Of a DNA stretch of 64,000 nt, positions 25,439-34,513 are shown in pieces (position 1 is the stretch's first letter; the number at the start of each line of letters is the position of its first letter). A program made the position numbers and the translations under genes. The notes under the pieces were generated by a model, which saw nothing but the letters and a program-made list of their open reading frames with translations, ran no database searches and was not told the origin of the DNA. The DNA comes from an uncultured beta proteobacterium. Its GTDB lineage: Bacteria > Pseudomonadota > Gammaproteobacteria > Burkholderiales > SG8-41. The stretch is from positions 52,357 through 116,356 of the forward strand of contig CAISYC010000060.1 of assembly GCA_903889565.1 (NCBI GenBank), written 5' to 3'.

Positions 25439-26515
25439 TTACACCGCAGGCAGGTCGGTGAGACGGTAGGCGCGCGCCGCGGTGTCCTTGTAGAGCACGG
25501 CTTTCTCGGCAGCGGAACACCCGCGCGTCATGCGCTTGAATGCATTCCACAGCACGGCATAACCGGTGGAAAACTTGTCGACCGGAAAATTGCTCTCCAG
25601 CATGCAGCGTTCGGGGCCGAAGGCTTCGACGCAGACGTCGAAATACGGCTGCCACGCCGCCGCCAGTTCTTCCGACGACGCGGGCACTGCGCGCGTATGG
25701 AAATCCCAGCCGCAACGTATCATGCCGAAACCGCCGATCTTGACCGACAGATTGGGAAAGGCCGCGAGTTCCTGCATCGATTTGCGCCAGGTCGCGAAAA
25801 TTTCGTCACGTCTTCCCTGATAAGGGCCCACACCCAGAATGCCGCCGACGTGATTCAGTATGACGGTGGTCTCGGGTGCCACGCGCAGCAGGCTCGCCAG
25901 TTCCGGCAGTTGCGGGTAAAACAGCCACGCGTCGAACGACAGCCCGTATTTGTGCAACTGCGCGTAACCCTCGCGAAATGCCGGATCGAGCGCCAGCTCG
26001 CGCGACCGCGGATTGTGTTTGTTCGCGCTGCTGGGATCCGAGGTGGCATCGCTGGCGTCCCACGGCATGTTGTGGCGGATGCCGCGCAGCCGCCCGTTGC
26101 CGGCGGCGATCAGCGCTTCGAGCACCGGTTTGACGCGGTCGCCGCGCGCGAGATCGGCGTAACCGACGATGCCCGCGCACAACCGCGCCTTGCCGAGGCG
26201 GCCGCTGGCGGCCATCGCGGCGATGCCGTTGACGAATTCCACTTCGCCGACCGGCTTCATTTCCACCGGCCCGTCCGTGCGATACATGTTTTCACCGGAC
26301 TGGATGAACACCGTGGCGATGACGTTGTGGCCGGAATTCACATCGGCCGCGAGTTCGTCGAACAGATAACGGCCGCGCCCGTCGAGCCACGCGTGATGAT
26401 GCGGATCGATGATGGGCAGGTCCGGCTCCAGAATCTCTTCGCGTCGCAACGCAGTCCATGCTGCCAGTTCGTTGAAGGGCCGCGCGCCGGCGCGGACTGC
26501 CGCTGCTTGTGTCAT
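25439..26515 (-). CDS. amidohydrolase-2 family hydrolase
   Basis: A 358-residue TIM-barrel member with IIDPHHHAWLDGRGRYLFDE carrying the metal-binding His cluster, IRHNMPWDASDATSD, TTVILNHVGG and FGPERCMLESNFPVDK near the C-terminus. In that last motif Glu-Ser-Asn replaces the GSDW-type end seen in the 17131 gene, so the two are only distant paralogues. There is no signal peptide. It lies downstream of the tandem Bug pair on the same strand (65 bases from the 26580 gene) and likely acts on their ligand. Confidence 0.85.
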   Translation of the reverse strand: MTQAAAVRAGARPFNELAAWTALRREEILEPDLPIIDPHHHAWLDGRGRYLFDELAADVNSGHNVIATVFIQSGENMYRTDGPVEMKPVGEVEFVNGIAAMAASGRLGKARLCAGIVGYADLARGDRVKPVLEALIAAGNGRLRGIRHNMPWDASDATSDPSSANKHNPRSRELALDPAFREGYAQLHKYGLSFDAWLFYPQLPELASLLRVAPETTVILNHVGGILGVGPYQGRRDEIFATWRKSMQELAAFPNLSVKIGGFGMIRCGWDFHTRAVPASSEELAAAWQPYFDVCVEAFGPERCMLESNFPVDKFSTGYAVLWNAFKRMTRGCSAAEKAVLYKDTAARAYRLTDLPAV

Positions 26516-26579
26516 GTGCTCAAACCTCGTGTTGTAAAAATCACCGGGACGGGCGCGCGTTAATCAGCAGCGCGCCGCC

Positions 26580-27551
26580 CTATTCAATCCGGATGCCGAC
26601 ATCCTTGATCAGCTTCGAGTACTTGCCGATTTCGGCGTTCAGGGTCTGCGCAAATTGCGCCTGCGTGCTCGGAATCGGCTCAACGCCGATGCCGGCGAAG
26701 CGTTCGCCGACTTCGGGCAGTTTCAATATGCGCACGAATTCGGCATTGAGTCTGGCGATGATATCGCCCGCGGTGTGCGCGGGCAGCAGCATGCCCCACC
26801 AGCTCTCGATGGCGTAGCCCGGCACGCCGGATTCGGCAATGCTCGGAACGCCGGGCACCAGCGGGCTGGCTTTGGCACTGGTGACTGCCAGCGCGCGCAG
26901 CTTGCCGGCATTGATCTGCGGCAACGCGACCGGCGTATCGGCAAACGAGATCTGAATCTGCCGGCCGATCAAATCCGTGATGATGAGACCGCCGCCTTTG
27001 TACGGCACATGCAGCATCTGCGTGCCGGTCATGTTCTTGAACATCTCCGCGGCAAGATGCGAGATCGAACCCGCGCCGCTGGAACCGTAGTCGATCCGCG
27101 CGCCGCTCTTCGCGTAAACGATGAGCTCCTTGATCGTCTTCGCTGGAAACACCGGATTGACGACTACGATATTGGGCCCCGCCGCAACGAGCGTGACCGG
27201 CGCGAAATCGCGCACCGAATCGTACGGCAGCGTTTTGTAGAGACTGCGGTTGATCGCCGCCGGCGTGACGTTGGCAATCAGCAGCGTATAGCCGTCGGCC
27301 GGCGCATGCGAGGCGATTTCGGTGCCGACGATGCCGGCGACGCCGACTCGGTTATCGACAATCACCGCCTGGCCGAGTGCTTCGGCGAGCCGTTGCCCGA
27401 GCGTGCGCGCAATGATGTCGGAAGTGCCGCCGGCGGGGAACGGCGCAATCAGGCGAATCGGCTTCGCCGGATAGGGCGCGGACTCGGCCGCAAAGGCGGC
27501 CGGCAGCGCGAAGGCGAGGCCAAGGCCTGCGGCGACAACAATATTTTTCAT
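26580..27551 (-). CDS. Bug-family TTT receptor (tandem copy 2)
   Basis: A 323-residue receptor with signal MKNIVVAAGLGLAFALPAAF, followed by YPAKPIRLIAPFPAGGTSDI, DGYTLLIANVTPAAINRSL, GSSGAGSISHLAAEMFKNMT and a C-terminal YSKLIKDVGIRIE. It is very similar along its whole length to the gene at 27613-28584, so the two arose by tandem duplication. The intervening 61 bases suggest one operon with the amidohydrolase downstream. Differences cluster at the presumed ligand loops and signal peptide. Confidence 0.9.
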   Translation of the reverse strand: MKNIVVAAGLGLAFALPAAFAAESAPYPAKPIRLIAPFPAGGTSDIIARTLGQRLAEALGQAVIVDNRVGVAGIVGTEIASHAPADGYTLLIANVTPAAINRSLYKTLPYDSVRDFAPVTLVAAGPNIVVVNPVFPAKTIKELIVYAKSGARIDYGSSGAGSISHLAAEMFKNMTGTQMLHVPYKGGGLIITDLIGRQIQISFADTPVALPQINAGKLRALAVTSAKASPLVPGVPSIAESGVPGYAIESWWGMLLPAHTAGDIIARLNAEFVRILKLPEVGERFAGIGVEPIPSTQAQFAQTLNAEIGKYSKLIKDVGIRIE

Positions 27552-27612
27552 GATGCTATATCGATGCAGAGGGTGAACACGCGGCGGTTGAACCAGGTAA
27601 CGGCGCAGCCGC

Positions 27613-28584
27613 TTACTCGATGCGTATGCCGACGTCCTTGATCAGTTTCGAGTACTTGGCGATTTCGACATTGATGGTCTGCGCGAACTGCTCCTGCGTG
27701 CCCGGAATCGCTTCGACGCCGAGACTGGCGAAGCGCTCGTTGACGTCGGGCAGATGCAATACGCGCACCGTCTCCGCGTTCAGTTTGGCGGCAATCTCCT
27801 TCGGCGTTCCGGCCGGCACCAGCAGCCCCCACCAGCTGTCGATCGCATAACCGGGCACGCCGGCCTCGGCCATGCTCGGCACGCCCGGCACCAGCGGCGT
27901 GGACTTCGCGCCGGTGACCGCCAGCGCGCGCAGCTTGCCGGCCTTCACATGCGGCAGGGCAACCGGCATGTCGGAGAACGATATCTGGATCTGCCCACCG
28001 AGCAGATCGTTGATGATCAGCGCCGAGCCTTTGTACGGCACATGCAGCATCTGGGTGCCGGTCATGTTCTTGAACATTTCCGCGGCGAGGTGCGAAATCG
28101 AACCTGCGCCGCTGGAACCGTAATCGATCTTCACGCCGCTTTTGGCGAGCACGACGAGTTCCTTGATGGTCTTGGCGGGAACGCTCGGATTGACGACCAC
28201 GATGTTCGGTCCGGCCGCCACCAGCGTGACCGGCGCGAAATCGCGCACCGAATTGTACGGCAGCGATTTGTAGAGACTGCCGTTGATCGCCACCGGCGTA
28301 ACGTTGGCGACGAGCGCGGTATAACCGTCGGCCGGCGCGTGCGCGGCCATTTCGGTGCCGATGATGCCGGCAACACCGCCGCGGTTGTCGATGACCACAC
28401 TCTGCTTCCACGCCTCGGCGAGTTTCTGGCCGATCGTGCGCGCAATGGTGTCGGAAGTGCCGCCCGCCGGAAACGGTGCAATCAAGCGGATCGGCTTGGC
28501 CGGGTAGCTGCCGGCGTCGGCGGCAAGGGCGGCGACGGATGCGAGCATCAAGCCAAACCCGGTGGCGGCAGCGGCAACCTTCAT
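27613..28584 (-). CDS. Bug-family TTT receptor (tandem copy 1)
   Basis: A 323-residue receptor starting at an ATG behind GGGGAG, with signal ending SVAALAADAG, then YPAKPIRLIAPFPAGGTSDT, VTLVAAGPNIVVVNPSVPAK, GSSGAGSISHLAAEMFKNMT and the same C-terminal YSKLIKDVGIRIE as copy 2. The frame open further upstream to 28752 is not used because it would bury the signal peptide. It is the first gene of the Bug-Bug-amidohydrolase run. Near-identical blocks shared with copy 2 point to a recent duplication or gene conversion. Confidence 0.9.
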   Translation of the reverse strand: MKVAAAATGFGLMLASVAALAADAGSYPAKPIRLIAPFPAGGTSDTIARTIGQKLAEAWKQSVVIDNRGGVAGIIGTEMAAHAPADGYTALVANVTPVAINGSLYKSLPYNSVRDFAPVTLVAAGPNIVVVNPSVPAKTIKELVVLAKSGVKIDYGSSGAGSISHLAAEMFKNMTGTQMLHVPYKGSALIINDLLGGQIQISFSDMPVALPHVKAGKLRALAVTGAKSTPLVPGVPSMAEAGVPGYAIDSWWGLLVPAGTPKEIAAKLNAETVRVLHLPDVNERFASLGVEAIPGTQEQFAQTINVEIAKYSKLIKDVGIRIE

Positions 28585-28872
28585 GCTTTTTCTCCCCAGT
28601 CGGTCCGCCACGCGAGCGACGACGAACGATTGTTGTTGTTTTCGCCCGTTAGTTTGCAGCAAGCCCCACTGTCCCGCAAGTTGGGAGAAACGTTTTCCAT
28701 GCGCCCAATCGTCGAATGGCAAAATTTCTGCGGGCGCTCGTCGTCGCGGCAAACGACCGAGCCGATCCCGCGGCGATCGAGCCAGCGCGAACCGGGGTCG
28801 CGCCGGCCGATAACCGCTACAATGCGGCCGCCCGTCAAATATCAGCCGGACGGAATTTTGTAAATTGCACGC

Positions 28873-29562
28873 ATGATCCCCTCATCCCCCCGCCGCGCAC
28901 TCGTGTTCACGATCGTGAGCAGCGCCCTCTACTTCGGTCCCGATTTATTGATGCCCAAGGCATGGTCTGCGAGCGCCGATTATGATTTTTATTACGCCTG
29001 CTATCAGAGCGCGCTGGTGGTTGTCGCATTCTGGTTTTCGCCGGCAATTTGCCGTTCGATGGTGGTGCGAAAACTGGATTCTGAAACCATCATCGGTCGC
29101 GCCGGCGAATCGATCTGCAATCTCCCCTTGACCATTTTTGACCATCCGGTGCCGTTCGTGCTGACGGCAGGGCTGCTTCCCGCGCAGTGCGAAATATTTC
29201 TCTCCAAAGGCTTTACCGACCGTCTCACGCTGCCCGGCAGGCGATTCCTGCTGGCGCGGGCGACGACCCACGGTTCCTGGATTCAACGCCTCGGCGCCTT
29301 CGTGCCGGCGCTGCTGTTTGCGTGTTTTTTTCCGGGCATCCCCGATTCGCTCAAGGCCTGGCTCGACATGGCGGCATTCCTCGGTCTCTGGCTGTTGTTG
29401 CATTGGGGCCTCGAACTGAGCGTCGATCGCGCGGCCGCGCGGCTGTGCGGCGCCGGCGCAATCGACGGGCTCAGGGATCTGCTCGCGGTCACCAATCCGC
29501 ACAACAGCCGGCTGACGACGCAGCCGCCGCCCGGCTGGCGCGTGCGCGCGGTGCGCGGCTGA
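28873..29562 (+). CDS. membrane protein of unknown function
   Basis: A 229-residue protein with hydrophobic segments at about residues 9-26, 43-60 and 142-180, including FVPALLFACFFPGIPD and MAAFLGLWLLLHWGLELS, separated by a polar loop (LSKGFTDRLTLPGRRFLLAR). The C-terminus is soluble and basic (GWRVRAVRG). No motif or family is recognised. It is divergent from the tandem Bug operon and followed by the kelch gene after 174 bases. Confidence 0.6.
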   Translation: MIPSSPRRALVFTIVSSALYFGPDLLMPKAWSASADYDFYYACYQSALVVVAFWFSPAICRSMVVRKLDSETIIGRAGESICNLPLTIFDHPVPFVLTAGLLPAQCEIFLSKGFTDRLTLPGRRFLLARATTHGSWIQRLGAFVPALLFACFFPGIPDSLKAWLDMAAFLGLWLLLHWGLELSVDRAAARLCGAGAIDGLRDLLAVTNPHNSRLTTQPPPGWRVRAVRG

Positions 29563-29736
29563 AGGCCGGAACGGCGGCATCCGCGAAATTGAAATTGCGC
29601 GAACGCGGCGCCGGTTTTCGCACCAAGTCGCAAGTGTGCATAATGGCGTCTGGATTGCAGCTGTGTGCGATTCGTCTGCCCGCCCGTAGACGCAATCGGT
29701 CTCAGAACAAACAACATACAAACTACCGGGGAGGCA

Positions 29737-30825
29737 ATGATGTCAGCCAATTTGACGCGACGCGATTTTCTGACGGGTATGTCCGCGATCGGCGGCCTGG
29801 GTACACTGGGTTTGCTGGGTATGCCGGCTTTCTCACGGGCGGCGGAACCGCCGAAGTGGACGATGGCGCCGCCGATGCCGAAAGCCTCGGGCGAACTCGT
29901 CGGCGTTGCCGTCGGCGACAACATGTTCGTCATGGCCGGACTCGACGACGAGGAATTCGCGCCCTGGGGTCTGGTCTACCGCTATGACAACAACAGCAAA
30001 ATCTGGACAACCATGCGGCCGATGGCGGTGCCCGCGCACCACATCGCAGTCACCGCGCTGGGCGGCAAGATTTATGTTTTCGGCGGCTTTACCCGCCCGC
30101 CCAGCATCAAGGCATGGCAACCGATCGCCAATTCATGGGAATACGATCCGCAAAACGACACCTGGAAGGCGTTGGCGCCGTTGCCGCGACCGCGCGGCAG
30201 CGCGCAGGCCGTCGCTGTCGGCGGCAAGATCTATGTGATCGGCGGCGCCTGCTCGAACGCCAGGGGTGACCCCGGCGCCGCGATTCCGCGCGGCACCAAT
30301 GCCCACATCGTGATCGGCGATGTCGATGAATACAATCCCGCCACCAATAGCTGGCGTCCGTGCACGCCGATGCCTACTGCGCGCAATCACTTTCTCGCCG
30401 CCGAGTCGGGTGGAAAAATCTATGCGATCAACGGACGCATCGGCGCCGTGTTCGTGACGATGTCCGACGTCATCGACGTGGTCGAGGAATACGATCCGGC
30501 GACCGATCGCTGGTCGTTGAAGGGACGCACGCCGACCAACCGCGCAGATGTCTCCGGCGGCGCCTACAACGGCAAGATTTACGTCGCCGGCGGCGAGTAT
30601 CAGGATACGAAACGGAAAATGACTTTCTGGGCGGTCGAATCCTTCGACCCCGCCAGCAACAACTGGGAAGCGCTGCCCCGCCTGCAGGTGGCGCGTCACG
30701 GATTTGCCGCTGCGTTCATCGGCAACCAGTTGCACATCGCCGGCGGGAGTTTTCAGTCCGACGGCATGCCCGGCGCGGCGTCGCCGATTTCGTCGCACGA
30801 AGTGTTGGCGATGGCCACCGGCTAG
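29737..30825 (+). CDS. Tat-exported kelch-repeat beta-propeller protein
   Basis: A 362-residue protein with a twin-arginine signal (LTRRDFLTGMSAIGG) and at least five kelch repeats, recognisable by GG pairs preceded by YV/YVF: ALGGKIYVFGGF, AVGGKIYVIGGA, ESGGKIYAINGR, AYNGKIYVAGGE and NQLHIAGGS. The ATG at 29737 follows GGGGAGG. Such exported kelch proteins often bind or modify glycans (galactose oxidase, sialate mutarotase are relatives), but no catalytic residues can be assigned here. Confidence 0.88.
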   Translation: MMSANLTRRDFLTGMSAIGGLGTLGLLGMPAFSRAAEPPKWTMAPPMPKASGELVGVAVGDNMFVMAGLDDEEFAPWGLVYRYDNNSKIWTTMRPMAVPAHHIAVTALGGKIYVFGGFTRPPSIKAWQPIANSWEYDPQNDTWKALAPLPRPRGSAQAVAVGGKIYVIGGACSNARGDPGAAIPRGTNAHIVIGDVDEYNPATNSWRPCTPMPTARNHFLAAESGGKIYAINGRIGAVFVTMSDVIDVVEEYDPATDRWSLKGRTPTNRADVSGGAYNGKIYVAGGEYQDTKRKMTFWAVESFDPASNNWEALPRLQVARHGFAAAFIGNQLHIAGGSFQSDGMPGAASPISSHEVLAMATG

Positions 30826-30859
30826 TCACTGCAGGTCGACTGACCGCCGCCTCGAATTC

Positions 30860-30889
30860 AAAGAGCCGCATGCCTGCGGCTCTTTTTTT
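30860..30889 (+). terminator. intrinsic terminator of the kelch gene
   Basis: AAAGAGCCGCA (30860-30870), loop TGCC, and TGCGGCTCTTT form an 11-bp stem running into seven or more Ts, 35 bases after the kelch stop. The facing A tract also allows termination of the convergent enoyl-CoA hydratase gene, which ends at 30928. Confidence 0.88.
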
Positions 30890-30927
30890 CGCCGGCGGGT
30901 GTGCCGCGCCAATACAGTGTCGAACTG

Positions 30928-31701
30928 CTAGGACTTGCGCTCCTTGCGTGCAAACTCGCCGAGCTTTTCCTTCCACGCATCCGAATGCATGCAGGCAATC
31001 CATGCCTCGTCGTCGAAACGCAGCCCGGCCGTCAGGGCGACTTCCATCGACTGGTTGAGCGCGCGCTTGGCCTGGATCACGCCCATCGGCGGATAAGCGG
31101 CAATTTTTTTCGCCATCGCCATCACTTCTTCCATCACCCGGTCCGCCGGCACGATCTGATTGACGATGCCAAGCGCCTTCGCTTCCTGCGCATCGAAACG
31201 ACGGCCGGTGAGTATGAGTTCCTTCGCCTTCTGATAACCGACGAGACGCGGCAGCCGCTGGCAGGCACCGCCGCCCGGGAAAAAACCGTGCGTCACTTCG
31301 GGCAGACTGAAGATCGCGTTGTCGGCGACGATCGAAATGTCGCACTGAAGCACGAGTTCGAAGCCGCCGCCCATGCAGTAACCCTTGACCGCCGCGATCA
31401 CCGGTTTGCTCACGCCGGCCACCACCACGGTGAATTTCGGAATCACGTAATGGCGGTCCTGCACCATGTCCGCGGTGCTGCGCGACGAACGCTCCTTCAG
31501 ATCGGCGCCCGTGCAGAAAGCCTTGTCGCCGGCGCCGGTGAGCACGATCACCCTGACGTCGTCGCGCAGATCGAGCGCCGGAAACAATTCCAGCAACTGC
31601 AATCGCAAATCGCGATTGATCGAGTTCATCGCGGCGGGGCGGTTGAGCGTGACGAGCGCGACGCCGTCCTCGACGGCGAGCAGATACAAAGGGTCCGGCA
31701 T
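30928..31701 (-). CDS. enoyl-CoA hydratase/isomerase family protein
   Basis: A 257-residue crotonase. The oxyanion-hole segments are KAFCTGADLKERS and KGYCMGGGFELVLQCDI. A Glu in FSLPEVTHGFFPGGGA corresponds to a catalytic position of hydratases. The C-terminal helix ends LGEFARKERKS. The ATG at 31701 is chosen because the frame upstream to 31797 is rich in Arg/Ala and not conserved in type. It diverges from a Bug receptor and CaiB-type transferase, so a CoA-linked degradation route is likely. Confidence 0.9.
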   Translation of the reverse strand: MPDPLYLLAVEDGVALVTLNRPAAMNSINRDLRLQLLELFPALDLRDDVRVIVLTGAGDKAFCTGADLKERSSRSTADMVQDRHYVIPKFTVVVAGVSKPVIAAVKGYCMGGGFELVLQCDISIVADNAIFSLPEVTHGFFPGGGACQRLPRLVGYQKAKELILTGRRFDAQEAKALGIVNQIVPADRVMEEVMAMAKKIAAYPPMGVIQAKRALNQSMEVALTAGLRFDDEAWIACMHSDAWKEKLGEFARKERKS

Positions 31702-31837
31702 GAGTCCTGTCCTTGCGTGTGTGTGATTGATTGACCGGCGACGGGCCGCACTCGTTGCGCGCGTTGAATGCCGCGCTGCCGGCGCTGATCCGAACACACT
31801 ATACTATGAAGCGCCAGTCAACTTTGATGCCCCCCGA

Positions 31838-32830
31838 ATGTACAACTCCGCTTGCCACCGCCGTTCCGCTTTGCCGCTGCTTGCGCTGGCCCTGGCCGGC
31901 GCCGCAATGCCCGCCGCGCACGCGCAGACGCGCCCCTATCCGGAACGCCCGCTCCGTCTGATCGTGCCCTACCCGGCCGGCGGCGGCGTGGACATTGTCG
32001 CGCGCACGCTGTCGGGCCGTTTCACCGAGAGTCTCGGCCAGCAGGTCGTGGTCGATAACCGGCCCGGCGCCGGTTCCATCATCGGCGTCGATCTTGCCGC
32101 CAAGGCGCAGGCCGACGGACACACGCTGCTGTTCGTCAATCTCGCCTACGCGGTGAATGCGACCTTGATGCCGACGCTGCCCTACGATCCGCTGCGCGAT
32201 CTGCTGCCGGTATCGCTGATCGCCACACAGCCGCACATTCTGGTCGCGCATCCGTCGCTGCCGGCGAAGACCACGCGCGAGTTGATTGCGCTGGCGCAAT
32301 CGAAACCGGGGCAGATCACCTACGCCTCGTCGGGCGTCGGCACCGGCCCGCATCTGGCGGCCGAACTGTTTTCACTGATGGCCGGCATCAAGCTCAATCA
32401 CATCCCGTACAAGGGCGCCGCGCCGGCAATCGCCGATGTCATGGGCGGACACGCGCAAATCAACTTTTCGACCATCGTCACCGCCATGCCGCACCTGACC
32501 TCGGGACGGCTGCAGGTGATCGCGGTGACCTCGGCGAAGCGCGCGCAGGTGCTGCCGGCGGTGCCGACCATCGCCGAATCCGGCGTGCCGAATTACGCGG
32601 CGGTCGGCTGGTACATACTGCTGATGCGCAGCGGAACGCCGGCGCCGATCGTCGAGCGCATTCATGCCGTCACGGTCGCCGCACTCGGCAATGCCGCGGT
32701 GCGCGAGCGCCTTGTCGGCGATGGCGCTGAGGTGGTGGGCAACACGCCGGATGAAGCGGCGCGCTTTCTCAAGGCGGAGATTGCACGCTGGGGCGCGGTG
32801 GTGAAATCCGCCGGGCTGAAACCGGAATGA
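31838..32830 (+). CDS. Bug-family TTT receptor
   Basis: A 330-residue receptor with signal HRRSALPLLALALAGAAMPA followed by AHAQ and YPERPLRLIVPYPAGGGVDI, DNRPGAGSIIGVDLAAKAQ, HIPYKGAAPAIADVMGGHAQ and a C-terminal WGAVVKSAGLKPE. The ATG at 31838 has no good Shine-Dalgarno. Downstream lies an 11-bp tandem repeat and then the CaiB transferase on the same strand, so the two are likely cotranscribed. Confidence 0.88.
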   Translation: MYNSACHRRSALPLLALALAGAAMPAAHAQTRPYPERPLRLIVPYPAGGGVDIVARTLSGRFTESLGQQVVVDNRPGAGSIIGVDLAAKAQADGHTLLFVNLAYAVNATLMPTLPYDPLRDLLPVSLIATQPHILVAHPSLPAKTTRELIALAQSKPGQITYASSGVGTGPHLAAELFSLMAGIKLNHIPYKGAAPAIADVMGGHAQINFSTIVTAMPHLTSGRLQVIAVTSAKRAQVLPAVPTIAESGVPNYAAVGWYILLMRSGTPAPIVERIHAVTVAALGNAAVRERLVGDGAEVVGNTPDEAARFLKAEIARWGAVVKSAGLKPE

Positions 32831-32860
32831 GACCGGAATGAGACCGGAATGAGACCGGAA
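32821..32860 (+). repeat. 11-bp tandem repeat, about 3.6 copies
   Basis: ACCGGAATGAG is repeated at 32821, 32832, 32843 and partly at 32854. The first copy includes the Bug stop codon (TGA 32828-32830). A degenerate copy, GAAATCCGAATGAAACTGCAATGAG-like, continues up to the CaiB start. The unit length, not a multiple of three, means copy-number change would alter only the spacing between the two genes. Confidence 0.85.
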
Positions 32861-32892
32861 CGGGACTGGATTGAAATCCGAATGAAACTGCA

Positions 32893-34092
32893 ATGAGCGC
32901 CGGCATGCTTTCCGCGATCACCGTCATCGACATGACCGAAGGCGTGGCCGGCCCTTACGCCGCATCGATGCTCGGCGACATGGGCGCGAACGTCATCAAG
33001 GTCGAGCGCGCCGAAGGCGACTGGTCGCGCACCGCCGGCAAACACGGCATCGGCAAGGTCGGCAGCACGCAGTTCGTCGCGCTCAACCGCAACAAGCGCG
33101 ACGTCAGCCTCGATCTCGGCACCGCGGATGGCCGCCGCATCATCGAGCGCATGGTCAGCAAATCGGATGTCGTGTTGTCGAATTTCCGCGCCGGCGTGAT
33201 GGCAAAGCTCGGGCTTGATTTCGCGCGCTGCAAAACACTGCGCGCTGACATTGTCTATTGCACCATCTCGGGCTTCGGCCAGGACGGCGCCTATGCGCAG
33301 TTCCCCGCCAGCGACACGGTGCTGCAGGCCCTGAGCGGCATGATGAATCTGGTCGGCGAAGCAGACGGTCCGCCGCTGCGTGTCGGCTTTCCGGTGATCG
33401 ATCTTGCCGCTGCCAACAACGCCGTGCAGGCGGTGCTGCTCGCGCTCTACGGCCGTCTCGCCGGACAGGGCGGCAAACAAATCGACGTCAGCCTGATGGC
33501 GGCGGCAATGGCGCTGATGAACGTGACCTTCACCGATCACCTCATCTCAGGCCGCCTGCCGCAACGGCAGGGCAACCAGAATGCGCAGCATGCGCCGGCC
33601 GGCGCGTTCGCAGTGGCGGGTGAACGTTACATCACCATCGCCGTGCTGCGCGATTCGCACTGGAAAAAGCTGTGCGGCGCGCTCGACCTGCCGGTGCTCG
33701 CCGCCGACCCGCGCTTCGGTTCCAATGCCCTGCGCGTCGAACACCGCGCGGCACTCGATGCAATCATTGCGCCGGTTTTTAAAACAAAGCCGGCGGAATT
33801 CTGGATCGCGGCATTGCGCAAAGCGGACATCCTGTGCGGACCCGTCAACAGCTTTGCCGACATCATCGCCGACGCCGATCTCGCCGCCGGCCTGCCGCTG
33901 ATCGAGGCCGGACTAGAAGGCGTGCCGCGAATGATGGGCAACCCGATCTGCATCGACGGCGCTTATTTCAAGGCGGAACAACCGGCACCCGCGCGCGGCC
34001 AGCACACGCGCGAGGTACTCGGCGAATTCGGTTTCAGTACAGAAGAGGTCGCGGACTTCCTGCGCGCGGGCAGCGCGTTCGCCGCGGAATAA
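32893..34092 (+). CDS. CaiB/BaiF family III CoA transferase
   Basis: A 399-residue member of the family III CoA transferases, with ITVIDMTEGVAGPYAASMLG, ANVIKVERAEGDWSR, LNRNKRDVSLDLGTADGR and ISGFGQDGAYAQFPASDTVL. Asp170 in FPVIDLAAAN matches the catalytic Asp that carries the acyl-anhydride intermediate. It would move CoA between acyl-CoA and a free carboxylate, probably activating the acid bound by the upstream Bug receptor for the enoyl-CoA hydratase encoded divergently. The acid is unknown. Confidence 0.92.
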   Translation: MSAGMLSAITVIDMTEGVAGPYAASMLGDMGANVIKVERAEGDWSRTAGKHGIGKVGSTQFVALNRNKRDVSLDLGTADGRRIIERMVSKSDVVLSNFRAGVMAKLGLDFARCKTLRADIVYCTISGFGQDGAYAQFPASDTVLQALSGMMNLVGEADGPPLRVGFPVIDLAAANNAVQAVLLALYGRLAGQGGKQIDVSLMAAAMALMNVTFTDHLISGRLPQRQGNQNAQHAPAGAFAVAGERYITIAVLRDSHWKKLCGALDLPVLAADPRFGSNALRVEHRAALDAIIAPVFKTKPAEFWIAALRKADILCGPVNSFADIIADADLAAGLPLIEAGLEGVPRMMGNPICIDGAYFKAEQPAPARGQHTREVLGEFGFSTEEVADFLRAGSAFAAE

Positions 34093-34104
34093 CGCGGCGG
34101 CGAA

Positions 34105-34350
34105 TCAGAACTGGCAGGAGCCCGGTCCGTCGGGGCTGCCGCACCCGGGGCAACCCGCCGGCAGGGCTTCGAGCGCGGCGGAACTCGAGGTGGCGGCGAA
34201 GGCCGAGCGCGATACCGCCGAGAACGACGAAATCTTTTTCTGCAGATCGCTGCCCTGACAGGACGGGCAGGCCGGCACGGTCGATGCGTTGCGCACCAGC
34301 GTTTCAAATTCCTTGCCGCAGGCCGTGCATTTGAATTCGTAGATGGGCAT
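34105..34350 (-). CDS. FmdB-family zinc ribbon regulatory protein
   Basis: An 81-residue protein starting MPIYEFKCTACGKEFETLVR with a second CPSCQ pair, the CxxC...CxxC zinc ribbon of the FmdB/putative regulatory family. A Ser/Ala-rich spacer (FSAVSRSAFAATSSSAALEA) and a C-terminal CPGCGSPDGPGSCQF follow. The start at 34350 gives the conserved MPIYEF N-terminus. It is convergent with the CaiB gene, 12 bases apart. Function in the family is poorly defined. Confidence 0.88.
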   Translation of the reverse strand: MPIYEFKCTACGKEFETLVRNASTVPACPSCQGSDLQKKISSFSAVSRSAFAATSSSAALEALPAGCPGCGSPDGPGSCQF

Positions 34351-34513
34351 GATGGCTATGACGCACAGTGATTGAACACGGCCGCTAGTGTACGACCAAA
34401 GGCGCGCGCCCGGCCAGCGTTGCCGCTTTTTTTGCGGCAGCGCAAGGTCGCTGCCGATTGCAGAGCGGCCGCGTAATGCGCAGAATGGGCACCCAACCAA
34501 AACGGAGGAAACC

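Noticed and set aside
24592..25461. A 289-residue plus-strand open frame reaching into the 24882-25438 gap
   Set aside because: Its first part is antisense to the PQQ gene, and it has no ribosome site, signal or motif.
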